Source of the DNA: Pontederia crassipes | Lineage: Eukaryota; Streptophyta; Magnoliopsida; Commelinales; Pontederiaceae | Assembly: GCA_030549335.1 (NCBI GenBank) | Contig: JAUKPH010000017.1 | Coordinates: 372,001-436,000 of the forward strand | Direction of reading: 5' to 3' | DNA: 64,000 nucleotides | Part shown: piece by piece, positions 1 through 13,324 of the stretch | Layout: each line of letters opens with the position of its first letter | Position numbering within the stretch: position 1 is the stretch's first letter | Made by a program: the position numbers and the translations under genes | The notes under the pieces: generated by a model | What the model saw: only the letters and a program-made list of their open reading frames with translations | Databases searched by the model: none | Told to the model about the DNA's origin: nothing

Positions 1-744
1 GAAGAAGTATGCACCTATGAGGATGCAATATGAATGTCCACTTGTCACATCATATCATGACATGAATAAAAATGACAAAGTAAAGTAAGATAAGATAATG
101 ATATGTATTAGTATAATGATAAGTATGATGATAAGTTATGATATGTTTGTCCTAAAGATTGTGATGTTATTTGTTATTTTATCTTACCATGATGATATGC
201 TCATATGTCATATAGTATGCATAAGTAGCTCATAGTATGCATATGATTTATGTTCCATGATGATAATATGTATATGGGCTTCAACATACTCTAATGGGAG
301 AAATTTCCTGTACCCCATGGATCCGTGCATGTATGGATGAGGCTTAGGTTCGACGGTGAGGACCTCTTGACGAAGACATTGTACATGAACGGTCAGGCTA
401 CAACCCAAGTTGCTTTACTATTATTATGTCAATTTAATGAACTCTTGTAAGAGTGGTTTATGTATGGCCTATGGGCCTTATGGAGTTATGTATTTTACTT
501 GAACTCATTATATTTTAGGAACTCTTTGTTGAGTATACGTTAAAACCTATTAGGCCCATGGGTCAGTATGTTATTTTGAATTTATTATATTTATCTATGA
601 AGTATTTCGCTGTTTATGATATTATTGTTTCAGGTTTATTATATTATATTTTCGCTGCAAAGTTTTATGAAATTAGGTTAAGAAAAAGGTGATGCCGCTT
701 AGGGTCCGACAATTAAATTAAGGTCGAATTTTGAGGGTGTTACA
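1..744 (+). mobile_element. 3' part of an LTR (Ty3-gypsy Tekay/Del-like), cut by the window edge
   Basis: The segment ends in GGGTGTTACA, the reverse complement of the TGTAACACCC start that is common on large plant Ty3-gypsy LTRs. It resembles the LTR-like segment ending at 31486, which closes in GGCGTTACA. It is AT-rich and has no ORF of note. The left end lies outside the window, so length, target-site duplication and completeness cannot be checked. The family name is inferred from the terminus and general composition. Confidence 0.45.
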
Positions 745-3284
745 ATTAGAACGTAAACTCATATATTTTTAAACGGTGAATTTAGGAGAATAAGCAAACA
801 AAATGAAAATAAAAATATCTAAGAAGCGAGAATCTTGGTTGTGTTTGGAAAGAAAAAGATAGTTTTTTTTCAAATTTTAATATTTTAAATATTTCAAACT
901 AACTCAAAAGTTTAAATGTCTTTAATATTTTTTTTCCTAAAGGAAGTCATCGAGCTTCGTTTTTTTCCAAATGTCATCCCTTTCCATTTTTTTCCCTTAT
1001 TTTGTTCATGCTGTCCTAATCAACGGATTAAAGTAGAGAAAAAAATTGGAAACCCTTTTTTTTATCTAAATAGTTGGAATTCAATTTGACAACTGAAGCG
1101 TTGAGAAACGCATGCAATGCTGTCTATTTTAGGCACGTAGTACCTTCGTTACGTCCACAATCAATTATTTCTCTTACTATTAAAAGGACATGTTACGTTA
1201 TTTGTCTGATCACGTTAATAATGAAAACAGTTCAAGATTGTTTTCAAGGGTTAGAAACGTGCAATACACAATGAATAGTAAAATGAGATTATAAATATTG
1301 TGTATAAATTAAAATTTTATGTTATTTTTTAAAAAAAATATTATTAGTATATAATAAATAATATTTATTACAAATTATATTTAACAAAATATTAGTTTTT
1401 TATCTGAAATGACAAATAATAAATAATATTTAATTAATCCTTTTCTAATAAATATATTATATTAAATAATAAATTATTTTGTGCGAGAAAGGTAAAAGAA
1501 AAAAAGAAGAAAAGAAAATCAAACGTAAAATGATTTTAAGAAAAAAAATTAAGCATCAACGAAGAGAATTGGCATACCTCCGACTTTCATCTTGAATTTC
1601 CATTTTGATTCTACTATTTGTCGCATTATTTGATGAAATCGATCCAAACAACCTCAAATTATAATTATTTGAGACAAGCAATTTCTGAATAGTACGAAAG
1701 CCAAGGGCTATAAAATATTTTTCAATAATTAATATATTTGATTTCTTTCTTTTCAAGCAAAACTCTTAACCTAACTTTATTTCTACGATTTCTTCCTAAA
1801 CACCCTCTCTTCTTGCACTTTTGTTTTTTTTATCACTCTCCCCAACTTCCCAAGCATCAATGTGTGTGAGTAGTGCAAGGTAATATTAAATAATCACTTT
1901 CTTCTTCACCTTTTTCTCCGTCACATTCAATTTTTTACTTTTTTTTTTTTTTTTCATTCTTCTTCATCCTTGTTCCCAGCCTTTCAAGGTTTAGGTAATA
2001 ATATGTTTCAGCTGCTAATCTTGTTCCTTCTAGAAAAGTAAAAGACCGTAAGGAGAAAAAAATCAGATCTTAAGATTATAAAAAATGAATCTTAGAAATT
2101 CAGATCTTAGGATTATCAGAAATTAATCATTTTTAAGGTTATTTTTCTTTATTGTTTCTTATTATTATTAGATCTTAGGATTATAAAAAATTAATCATTT
2201 CTTCATTTTTTAACATTGTGAAAATTAGATTGCGAAATCCAATTTGAGATTCTTTTATGAATGATTACTTAATTTGTTACATTAAAAAGGAAGTATTCGA
2301 TAATATCAATAATTAATTGATTATACAAAGATTTTAAACTATGAGATCTTCAAGGGAACTATTGCGAATAGAACACCGAGGATCGATGAATAATCAAAAC
2401 AACGAAAGAAAGAGAAGATGAACACAAAGATTTAATGTGGTAAAACTCTTTTGATCAATGTGAACAAGAGAGAAACATCCACGGGCAAAGGAGGCCGCCG
2501 CAAAAAATTTTCACTATGAGCCAAAAGAGAGTGTACATCGTATAAAATCCTAACCCTCATATATAAAGGTTCATACCCTCCGCTTCCGCCAAAAGAGAGT
2601 ATACATCGTATAAAATCCTAACCCTCATATATTAAATCCTAACGGCCCAAGCCCTCCGCTTCCGCCACAGATTCTCATTTTTCCTTCTTTTTCATTTTTT
2701 TCTTTCATAATTTTGGGTACAGGGTACATAATTCAAGGCATATCAACAGAAACAATTATAATATTATTTAAAACTTTTAGTTCTTTTAATTTAATATATA
2801 TTTTTTATGTTATTAAAAAAATTTATATTTTGCACCTATTGACTTCGGTCCTACGTCCGCCCCTGTGCAAGGTCTACCCACCCGTGTGTTCTTGCATCAG
2901 TGTTTCCTTCTTCAAAATTAAACTACCATCTATTAAGTGCTTCACAAGTCAAACCTGCATCTGCTTTATGATTGATAGGTCTACCAATTTCTTAATTTGT
3001 CAAGAAACAATTCTGCAAGAAAATTAGCACTAAATGCGACAAGAACTGAGATTCTTTTCACACACCCGATTCCAGTTATATGATGTTTTAGTGTGCCTCA
3101 TATGCATATAATGGAATATGATATGTCCTTTTATTTGGTTGAAGTAACCTCAAGATCTTCCTTTTCCATCAAAATGGCCTGCAATCCCCAAGGTATAACT
3201 TCTTCAATCATTTTTTTTCTTAAAGGGAAATACGTTATCTATTAAAATAAGTGTCAAAAGCTATCCTTCCAAAAAGTGTGGCAT
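745..3284. other. AT-rich intergenic DNA, no gene seen
   Basis: Low-complexity AT-rich sequence with poly-A and poly-T runs. Short ORFs here (for example around 1074-1274 and 2713-3027) have no recognisable domain and look like chance. The stretch around 2340-2520 (accession-like LTR text about 'taatgtggtaaaactc' and a following 'catccacgggcaaagg') resembles the low-copy ends of plant Ty1-copia LTRs, but this is a weak impression only. Confidence 0.5.
2521..2667. repeat. 68-bp direct tandem duplication
   Basis: Two adjacent copies start with ccaaaagagagt at 2521 and 2589 and both end with ccctccgcttccgcc. The second copy carries a small insertion of about 10 bases. No coding content. Confidence 0.8.
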
Positions 3285-3485
3285 GTGATGGTGCGACGAA
3301 AATTAGCAAAAAGATCAGCAACCTGATTTAACTTCCAAAATGTATGAACTAATTTTCAACAGGAGAAAAGCCGATAAATCATAAAAAATGTCCAAAATAA
3401 TGTACTTGATCCACCATGGTGTCTGATTATTCTTCATGATAATGTGCACCAACACTTCGAAGTCGTTTTCAATGTGAACCTGCTA
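3285..3485 (-). pseudogene. LINE-type RNase H domain relic
   Basis: The minus strand translates, across at least two frames, into pieces that match the C-terminal half of the RNase H-like domain of plant non-LTR retrotransposons. An early piece reads like VHIENDFEVLVHII and a late piece reads NQVADLFANFRRT; the latter corresponds to the usual 'EGNQVADxxAN' signature. Frameshifts separate the pieces, so this is a decayed fragment. No reverse transcriptase domain was found next to it. The LINE assignment rests on these motifs only. Confidence 0.5.
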
Positions 3486-4774
3486 ATAGGACAGTAGGTG
3501 ATGTTAAAATCCGTGAGCTCACTTCAAGATCACTCGCCGATAGGGAAGTTGCCGGAGAAGGAGAAGAGGAGAGGAGAAAGCGCAATGGAGGAAAGGATGA
3601 CCCATGCCTCAAGCTTCAGAATGTTGCACGCCGGTCGTCGCAAAGCACACAGCCACAAAGAAAGAGTTGTGAGAGCGAAAAATGAAACTTGCACCTCCAA
3701 CCTCCTTTTCCCATAAATAGAATCGTCAGAATTAAGTTTTATTCAATCAAAATGTGGTAGTTCTCATCGGATCAGATCATGATTGTTGGAGGAAGATGCC
3801 TCAAGTAGTGTAACATATCTGTCATATTTCAAAAAAAAGAAAAGAAAACAGGCTACGATCTTCTCCCATACAACTCACACGATTGCCCTTCTTAATTGAA
3901 AGTAACGATGATCTTCTAAATGCACCAAAAAGAGAAGGGTCAAAAGGAGAAGCCTTGTCAGACTATTGCTACCCTAAAATAACTTCTTGCTTGTGGCCTT
4001 GTGGGAGAAGCTTGAATTCTGTTCAAGTCATATGAGCCGTCATTTGCAGTTGCACAGCTTGCTGAAGTAGGGTAGATGCATGATTTTACTATACACACGA
4101 CCTTTACTTGAACAGGATGTGTTCTATAGTATAGGCTCATACAACTGTGTCCTTTGAACACTACACCAAGCTGTCTGCTATTACACAAAGTCCTCAACTA
4201 TTTTAACCTCTTCTATACAATTTCAGCAGTATAGAGTCGAAGCTCCAATCAATGATAAAGTGACGAGGTGGCACGAAATGTACGTGTTCATTAAATATTC
4301 TTGCATAGCGTGAGAATTCGTCCGGCACAATCGTTTTTGTTGTTCGAACGCTGAAGTGAGCAGTTTAGGTGGTTAAACTGGTGCTGCTGGTCTTTCTCTC
4401 ATCACACTCTTTGTACAACCTTTTTATTATTGCTCCATCGCACATTGAACAGTAAAATTCGGAGAAGGCAAGAACTTTCACCGAAAGAGGGAAAAAGAAG
4501 CCAACAACTGGCACATGGGCAATGTACCTAGCTCAGCTGGTCACTGTAAGCACATGACAAGATCCATTCACCTCATTTTATCTCTTTTATTTTGTGGGAT
4601 ATATGAAAAAGAAATTTGAAGCCAAACTCTTTTTTTTTCCTTTGGAAGAAATGATTAATTATCTTTTACTGTACAAACAACAGCATGGCAGTTGTATCAT
4701 GGTAAAAAGTCACTAACCAAAGGGTTGGGATGAAATGATATTCTCCTCGTTTAAGTAGGTCTCGAGTTCGAGTA
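3486..4774. other. Intergenic DNA, no gene seen
   Basis: Mixed-composition sequence between the LINE relic and the hAT element. The 72-codon plus-strand ORF at 3498-3716 is basic and low in recognisable features; I do not support it as a gene. No repeats of note. Confidence 0.45.
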
Positions 4775-4782
4775 TTTACGAA

Positions 4783-5439
4783 TAGGTATGACAATATTTC
4801 CCACCCCCTGCGGGGCCCCGCGGAGAATTTCCGATCAGGGCTCCGAACTCGGAGAATTTTTCCCGCAGGGTCGGAGATGGAAGAAATTATCCCGAACCCT
4901 CTCTCCGAGATCGGGGCGGGAGGAGTTGTCCCTATCCCGCCGTCCCGCGAGGCTCCGAATTCCCACACCCATATAAAAAGTGAGTGAACAACAATAGTCC
5001 CACATTGATAGTAGTAAAAAAGTGAGGGTAAATAGACAAGTATGAATGAATGAGGAGACTAATAGGTCAATATTGAATATTTATAGAGAAAGTCCACTTT
5101 GAATATTTTCCAAGTTTATAATAATAATTTTTATCAAATTATCTCTTAGTAAAAAACTAATAAAAAATTTTGACTGAACCAAAAAATACGGTTCAATTCA
5201 ATTTTTTTCGGTTTTGACCAATTTTTTATCGATTCGATTCGATTTAAACTAGGATCGGATCGCGGAATTTTGGATCCCCACGGAGATTCGGGGCCCCGCG
5301 GAGATTAGGGCCCGCGGAAATCGGGGCGGGGGATAAAATTTCCCCCGGACCGGGGATTCAGGGTGGGTCGGGGGCGAGTCGTCGGGGTCGTGGCGGGGGT
5401 GGTGTTCCCCGCTCCGAACAGGGTCGGGTGCCATCCCTA
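4783..5439. mobile_element. Non-autonomous hAT-type DNA transposon
   Basis: The left end is TAGGTATGACA and the right end, reverse-complemented, is TAGGGATGGCA, matching at 9 of 11 bases. The 8 bases before it (4775-4782, tttacgaa) and after it (5440-5447, tctacaaa) match at 6 of 8, which fits a decayed 8-bp hAT target duplication. Both subterminal parts are very GC-rich with repeated CCCCGCGGAG-type blocks, while the centre (about 4980-5250) is AT-rich. There is no transposase. ORFs inside the GC-rich ends are chance. Confidence 0.8.
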
Positions 5440-5447
5440 TCTACAAA

Positions 5448-6041
5448 TGCAAAAAAATTTTTGTAGTGCCTTATATGTCAAGTACGCGACCCAGAGTAAT
5501 CTAATCAGATTAGTTGAGCTCGATTGTGAGCCGGCCTTCTAACTCGTAGACTGTATAATCATTAACGTCACATGTGTTGGACAGTCGACACCGTTTTCCA
5601 AATACCGACGGCTGACTACCGAAAAAAAAGGTAAAAAGCTACGAAATTAATGAAGGTGATGATTGTAATATCCCAAATGTTTAAAGTAGCACACTTAATC
5701 TCAGTAGTCCGAAACCTAATTTCAAATTCCAAGTGTAAACCTCCTTTTCATTTAATCCCTCTTTCAAGTCATTAAAATCTCTCAAATTATGCCCTAATTT
5801 AACCTCATCGTGGCAACACTAGAAGTAAATGTAATATCATGAAAATTTATCCCAATATTTGATGTCATTGAAAAACTTTGAGTAAATTACACTTCGTTAA
5901 TTTTAAAATTAATATATTATATAATAAAAACAAGGGAAGACTTTAAAATACAATTATAAGATATTATTAAATATGACATAAGTTATTCAAGTAGCAACTA
6001 TATCTTCACGGTATAAAAGGTTTCCTAATTCAAGGTTCTTA
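5448..6041. other. Intergenic DNA between the hAT and CACTA elements
   Basis: No gene, tandem repeat or terminal repeat recognised. AT-rich and without long ORFs. Confidence 0.5.
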
Positions 6042-7716
6042 CACTACTAGAAAAACGCTAATAATCAGCCCAAAAATCGATTACCGACGGTTTTTCAGTC
6101 GGAATCGATCCGTCGAAAAAATGCTCGTAGTCGAAAAAAATTCATTGGAAATATCGACAGTCAGAACCGTTTGAACCGTTGAAAGTTTCCGACGGTTGCA
6201 ACAGCCGAAAAATGCCGGCGGTTCGAACCATCGAAGTTTCCGACGGTTGCAACCACCGAAAAAGGTCGGCGGTTCGAACCGTCGAAAGTCGATCGCAACT
6301 ATCAAAACTTTCGATGGTCGTCACAACCGTCGATCTTTCGGCGGTCACAACCGTCGTAAAGAATTTTTAAAATATAAAAAAATTAACGGCCGGATCCGGC
6401 CGCCAGGCGGTCGATCCGACCGCTGGCGTCGGATCCGGCTACTGGGGGCCGGATCCGGGCCGCCAGGCGGTCGATCCGACCGCTGGCGTCGGATCCGGCT
6501 ACTGGGGGCCGGATCCGGGCCGCCGGTGCCCGATCCGGGCCGTCGGCGCCCAATCCGGGCCGCTGGGGGTCGGATCCGGGCCGCTGGGGTCAGATCCTGC
6601 CATCGGGCTGTCGATCCGGCCGTCGACGCTCGATCCGGGCCGCTGGGGCCGGATCCGGCCGCCATCGACCACCTGGCGGCCGGATCCGGCCGCCAGGTGG
6701 CGGATCCGACCGCTGGGGGCCGGATCCAGCCGTCCGGCGGCCGATCCTGCCATGAGAGGTCGGATCCGTCGCCAAGCGGTCGGATCCTAACGCCCGACGG
6801 CCGATTCGGCCGCTAGAGGCCGGATCCGATCGCCGAACGGCCGATCCGATCGTCGGGCAGCCGATCCGGCCGCTAGGGGCCGGATCCGGCCGCTAGGGGC
6901 CGGATCCGGCCGGAGAGAGAAAGAGGGAGAGAAACACCGGCGCGGGAGAGGGTCGCCAGCGTCCGGTGCGAGAGAGGATCGTCGGCGCGGGCCGGGAGAG
7001 GGAGAGAGAGAGGAGAGGAGGGAGAGAGAAAGGAGAGGAGGAGGAATTATATATAAGGGTAAAAGATGAGAGAAAGCGGGATAACGAAATTTTAATTACC
7101 GACTGCTCCGGCCGTCGAAAATGTAAATATTAATTATTTTTAAAATTACCAACGGTTGATCGTCGAAAATATATTTAGTTATATATAATATTTATTTTTT
7201 ATTTTACCGACGGTCGAAACCGTCGGTAATTGCGACGGTTTGGGCCGTCGCTAGTTATATTAATAAAATACTCCCCATATGATATTATTATACATTTACC
7301 GACGGTTACGACGTCAGAAATTGTGGCGAATTTTGCGACGGATGGATATCCGTCGGAAATATCGACATTCCTAATCGTCAAAAATTTAAATAATAATATA
7401 AAAAATACATAATTTAATTTTTTTATTTCCGACGGTCGTAATCGTCGGAAAATCCGTCGGAAAAATTAAATAATAATATACCAAATTACATAATTTATTT
7501 TTTTATTTTCGACGGTCGTGACCGTCGGAAAATCCGTCGGAAATTACGACGGATGGATATCCGTCGGAAATATCGACGTTCCTAATCGTCGAAAAATTAA
7601 ATAATAATATAAATCATTTCTGACGATCATAACCGTCGAAAATGAAACTGTCGAAAAATCCGTTGCAAATTATGACGGATTTCGAACCGTCGGAAAATCG
7701 CGATTTTCTTATAGTG
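6042..7716. mobile_element. Non-autonomous CACTA (EnSpm-type) transposon with GC-rich core
   Basis: The left terminus is CACTACTAGAAAAACGC and the right terminus, reverse-complemented, is CACTATAAGAAAATCGC, giving clear CACTA-type inverted ends. Flanking triplets are tta (6039-6041) and ttg (7717-7719), close to the expected 3-bp target duplication. Both subterminal regions (6070-6360 and 7090-7700) are packed with short CCGACGG / CCGTCGG units in both orientations, as is usual for transposase-binding subterminal repeats. The core (6391-7050) is GC-rich, followed by a GA-rich tract. No transposase is encoded. The 206-codon ORF across 6196-6816 is a by-product of the repeat. Confidence 0.85.
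6391..6912. repeat. Degenerate GGATCCGG-based tandem repeat inside the CACTA element
   Basis: Units of about 18-30 bases built on GGATCCGGxCGC recur throughout. Within them, a 60-bp higher-order duplication is essentially exact (6421-6464 against 6481-6524). Very high GC content contrasts with the AT-rich flanks. Confidence 0.85.
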
Positions 7717-8994
7717 TTGTTATCATTATCACTTCCCACTATATTTGTTGAAAACTGTGTATTAAAAGGATCTAACAAGGTTGAAAAGTTTTTTTATATT
7801 AAAAAGATGAAAAATCATAAAGTTGGAATAACTTCATAAGATCTGACAAAGAAATAAAGTAATGACATCGAGATAATTATGATGATGTGAATTGTATGTG
7901 TATTTTAAAAAAAATGTAGCGGACGCATACTTCATGTCATATGTTATTGTGTGCCAAAGAAAATTAGGTATCATGGCGTAGCTAGTAACATGCGTATCTA
8001 GAGTATTTTTGTGCCATATGAGTTTTTTTTATGCTATGTACAGGAACTCTTATCTAGAGTTCGAGTTATGTATAATTTATGGGCTTTCAATTGCAAACTT
8101 TTGTGCAATTTTTCTTTTATGTTATGTGGTGTGTTAAAACCTTGATGGATAGATATAGGTATAATTGGAACATGGGCAATGTGAAGATGTTTATGCATGA
8201 TGTATAATCAATCTTCCGTTGCGATGTTAAGGATTAATTCTTATATCTTAGTGTGTTTTAGTTATAATTATATTTGATTATTATATCTTATATTGAAAAT
8301 AAAGATGGTCATGCAAGATCAAAGATAGCACCACTTAGATTAAGGCATTAAGCTCTAACTGGACCTAATTTTCTTAGATGTTAAGTTGACAATTTACATT
8401 CTCAATCCATAACACTCACTTTACCATCATCTCAAATAATGAAGCAACAGTCGAAAAATGAATACTCACACCAAGAAAATTAAATGTGTCATTTTTATCA
8501 AAAGTAACTAAATAATTAGGTCCAGTTACATGGTATACATAACAGTATACGTAGTTAATATCAAAAGTAATAAATTCGAGATGTCTAAAATTTTAGGCGA
8601 AAAGGAGATGTCATTTTTCAGAAAAAAAAACATGTTTTCTTGCGCTCTATATTTTGCATTTTTCACTTCTTCACAAGTAATATTATGCATATAGTATCTT
8701 AGTATGGATGAAGAAGGGTTTTCTTATGTTAACTTTAGAACAGAGGTTTTTTTTTATAGGGATCTCTTTTGGTTGGATTGATATGATAAACTCAGAGGTC
8801 TAAATTGAACAAGTTTTATAGGTCCCAAAAATAATATATTATAAAATTGGAATAACAGTATATAGGAAATAAAATTAATTATGGACAAAATTGAGATTTC
8901 CTTTTTTTGAAGGATGAAAAACGTGTTCTTCTTAATTAAATATAATGATTAAAGGATTGGCGGTCGCTCTAACTCTTAATTAAATATGAAAATT

Positions 8995-9076
8995 AAAGGA
9001 TTGACTTATGGCATTTTTACCTAGTTAAATATAAATTAAAGGATTGACTTATGGCATTTTTTACCTAGTTAAATAT
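8995..9076. repeat. 43-bp tandem duplication
   Basis: aaaggattgacttatggca begins at 8995 and again at 9038, and both copies continue through ttacctagttaaatat. The copies are nearly identical. Confidence 0.8.
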
Positions 9077-12066
9077 TAAACAAATGTATTTACCAAATTA
9101 TATATATTTATAAAAATTTACATGCGCCTTCAACGTAGCCACATTGCAGTCCACTCACACAGTCCCTCTGGTCCCCGTGTGACAAACTAAAGAGGGCCAA
9201 TCTCCGGAATGTATATTTATTTTTTCACTCATATTTTAAATTAGTGAGATGTTAATAATTTTAAATATAATTTTTTTCGATAAATCGGGGAACAACCAAA
9301 AAAGGGCCAAACTCTTCTAGTTTCGTGACAGCGATGATGTGATCTGCCCTTCGGAGACAAGAGATGATGGCAATTATAGTGACCAGGATCTAAACTTTGT
9401 ATATTATTATATATGACATGAATGATTAGGAAGCGATTTAAGAATATATAATTAGAATAATTTTCAAATAGTCTCCTAATTTTATCAATTTAATTCGAAA
9501 TTACTGCACCCAATGATTTTTAAGGCACAAATTTGCTAATTGTAATATTATATTTACTTCTGTGAGTGATTTTAAAAAAATAATTCTTTAATAATTTATA
9601 TTTCTTTTGTCTCTTTAAAAGAGAAGGAAATAATAAATCCTGATCAAGTGGTTATATCTCTAGAAGTAATATTTAGAAAAAAAAAATATCCGCGTTTGAA
9701 TTAGAAATAGAGAGAAAAATCCATATCAAAGATAGATATTTAATCAAGGTTGGTTGGTTGCAAAGTTGATTGTTCATGAATGGATATTAATAATTTCGAT
9801 TCTTAAATACATCACGTTGGTCAGGTGATAAATTTTTATTATTTTATTTTTTCGACCTCCCATCAATCTAGCCGGGTCCAAAAAAAAATAAGACATTTTA
9901 CCATTATTTTGATTGGTCAAAACTTTCATCTGATGAGTGAGTGCAAAGCCAATGTACCTTGCAGTTAAAAGATGAAGAAACGACAATAATGTTCAAGAGG
10001 GGCACCATTTTCTCCTCAACACTTTACACAACTGAATTTTTTTTTTTATCGTTGAATGAAAATTTTTCTTGTAGCATGTAGTCACGTTTTTTTTTTTTTT
10101 TTCTTCTGTGTAATTGAATCTTCAAAAACCATCTTGACGTGTAGGGTAATTCGATGCCGTGGCAACTCGTGACAACAATAAGTTCCAGAGTTATTATGAT
10201 GGAAACGTGTGTAGGTCTCCGCCAACATGAGGAATTTAAAATTTTCTCATGTCAATCTGAGCACTCAGGACCACTACATGCAAAGTGTGTTTTAATTGAT
10301 GAATGCTGCACTATAAGAGAGCCCTTAGCAAGTTGCTGGGTTTGAGAGCCGTAGATTGTGTTCGAATCAAATTTTGAGGCGTCCGCTGATTCGAAGGTCA
10401 ACTTTATACACAATTGCTGTTTTCATCCATGGAAAAATATGAAAAAAAAAATGTATTGACGTCTTGCATATAGTAAGTTAACGTAGGCAGGCGAATAACT
10501 AATTTGTGTATGTCTAAGTAAAAAAAGTGAGATGTCATGAACACTTCATATTTAGGATCATTAATTAACATCTGACTAATCCGAAATCGAGACAGAAAAT
10601 AAAATCATATTTTTTTGATCAAGTGAACGAGTGATGTTTCAAAAAATAAACATCCACTTTATTTGTTGCGCAATATTATATAAGAAAACCGACACATATA
10701 TCACATTGTAATATGTTATTTAACTATTTCTAGTGTACATCATGGGCATTACTTTTAAAAGAATATGCATGTCTAAGAATGAATAATTAGCCATTTTTTT
10801 AGACATACCAAGGTGATAAGTTCTATATTTCTTAAACCATTAAGAATTAGAATTATTGTAGTAAGTAATCAAAAGAATGTCAGTTCATCCATTAATCGAT
10901 GAGATAATGTGGAGGTACACGTGAAGTCAATATGTAAAGAAATCTTAAAAAGACACTCTATTAATTCTCCAATTTTTTTAGTTGATGACTTTTAATAATT
11001 TATTAGCATATTATTAATTTGATATTGGAGTAATAGAAGAAATGTAAATTATATCAAATTGAAAATGGAGTTGGGGACTATGCTACTTTTCTACCAAAGT
11101 TGGTATGGTAACAAAATTTTGCATGCGGGCACCTAGTTATTTTTGTCATTATTTCTCTTTCGATCTACCAACCTAATACTATTCATACCCCAAGACAACG
11201 ACGGAGCTACTTGGACTTTATGAAGATTAACTAATATTATATTATTTATAATTATGGTACATAATATATAGACAATAGTGAATATAATCCATTTTCTTGA
11301 AATTTCTATAAATGTGGTTTACACATTAATGTGAAAAATAATACCAATGTAATAATGAAGTTTAACTCCTTTTAATTAATGAAGAGAATATATTCTTTTT
11401 TCTCCAACTTTCTGAAATTAATAATTTTTCACGTTGTCATAATTCTATTAATCTATAAGCAAAGATATGTTAAAACATATAAGAACGAGGAAGATATATT
11501 AAATTTCATCTAAGTTAATTATAAATATAATTATTACTATTTTTAAATAATATATTAATCATATAAATCGAATAGTATCTGTCAGAAGATCATATGACTT
11601 AAATTACGATTTTATACATATAATCCTCAAAATAAAATTGAGATCAATTGACTGAAATATTATAGATAGTACAATTGCAAACCTTAAAATCTAAACAACT
11701 TGTACATAAGTATAAACTTTGACTAATAATTAAATGTAACTTCGTGAGTTAAATTAAATTAGTGTGCAATCATAAAAGTACTGTGATTGCATCTTGTAAT
11801 CGTATATTTTGAATCTTTGGATCATATTCATTTTGATATGATGATTCAAGACATAAGTAATGTACATCGTGGGATATAATGATATCGATTTAAAGGTCTA
11901 AGTTTTATGTTTACATTGTGCAGTCACAAATTTCTGATTGTTAATATGCCTGCAACTATATTATTTTAGTTAAAAAATTAACTTAGTCACGTGTTAATAA
12001 TTTTAAATACCGATATATTTAGACAAAAAATGTGACTATATTATATTTACTTTTAATAATATATAT

Positions 12067-12068
<2 letters not shown>

Positions 12069-12098
<30 letters not shown>
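12069..12098. repeat. (TTA)n microsatellite
   Basis: About ten uninterrupted trinucleotide repeats. Confidence 0.95.
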
Positions 12099-13172
12099 TT
12101 GGATTTGGACCTATCAATGTAGATCTGTTGACATCTGACTAACATGATGTTCGAAGGATAGTGGAATGTTTAATCATTTCTCAATTAATGACATCAGAAC
12201 TCAAATCTCTTTGGATTCGACGTTCATTAGTTGTGTGATCAAACTTGGACCCTTGGTTCAAGTTTTATTATTATATCTAACTTTAGTTGTGATATTCATG
12301 AAACTAGCGGTGTTCTCAATCCCTAACCCAATCTAGTCCAATCAAATTTAGTTAAGTCGGTTGGGCTATGGACAATTAGGGGTTTGATTGGATTCAACCA
12401 TATCAGGTCATTGCATTAATCAGCTAGTTATTTCTTCATTTTTTATATTATATAATATAAATTATATTCTAACAACTTTAGCAATCTAGGTTGGTTTAAA
12501 ACTTGCTCGACTGGGTCGGTTACTTGACCATTTGCTTTGCTTTATTTTTTTTATATTATCTAATATAAATAATATTTAATATTCATTTTAAATCATAAAT
12601 AAACTTTTACAGATATTTAGATATTAATTCCAAAATTTAAATAGTGTAGTTTGATCATTTTTATATTTAAAATCAAATATAACCTTGAAATTAAACAGAA
12701 AATATATAATTTGAAAAATATAAAATAAATGGGGCCATCAGATTAAGTCGACTCTCTGCCCAACCCAATCATGGGTCTCAATGGGTCAAGTAGTCGGGTT
12801 CATGGGGTCAAACCGCTTTAGGTGAAACAGTTCTTAACATAGTTAATTAACTGTGACATTACAATCTATTACAGTTGTTCTTATTTACTTTCTTAACATA
12901 TATAGTTGTATGAACCAGTACATTTTAGTAATTCACTTTGATTCCCTATTTGGGTTCCTGTCTCTCCTAACTTTTGATCCGACTTCACACGCCCTTACCA
13001 TGCACCGAGCTACCGACTCAAAGCCTTGGATGATTGGATTCTTATTTCATCATTAAAAGTCGAGATTCCACCTGGCCAATCGACCGAATGGGCAAACACG
13101 TTACGTTGTAAGCATAAAATGGAACTCTTCCTCTCCCCTTGATCCATTGTGAGGAGCTCAGACGATCCCAAC

Positions 13173-13175
<3 letters not shown>

Positions 13176-13209
<34 letters not shown>
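13176..13209. repeat. (GA)n microsatellite, likely 5' UTR or core promoter of FUT copy 1
   Basis: Seventeen GA dinucleotides end 115 bases before the FUT copy 1 start codon. FUT copy 2 has a comparable CT-rich tract about 190-230 bases before its start. GA/CT tracts near plant transcription starts are common; a regulatory role here is inference. Confidence 0.9.
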
Positions 13210-13212
<3 letters not shown>

Positions 13213-13324
13213 ATTACCAGAGGCCACAGCGTTTGATTATAGTCCAGTAAGCTTCCCTACTTAGCAAATCTCCGGCTGCCACCGACTGGGAGAGCGAGTA
13301 AGGATACATCTATACTTGAAGGCC

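Larger units (their letters stand above)
7717..12852. other. Long AT-rich intergenic tract, no gene seen
   Basis: No coding region recognised on either strand. Short ORFs (for example 9774-9986 minus and 10154-10345 plus) lack any known domain. The stretch 12310-12830 has GC-richer, partly complementary ends around an AT-rich centre and may be a decayed small DNA transposon, but its ends could not be fixed. Confidence 0.5.

Noticed and set aside
6196..6816. 206-codon plus-strand ORF
   Set aside because: It lies in the GGATCCGG repeat of the CACTA element; its Arg/Gly/Pro-rich translation follows the repeat, and other frames are open as well.
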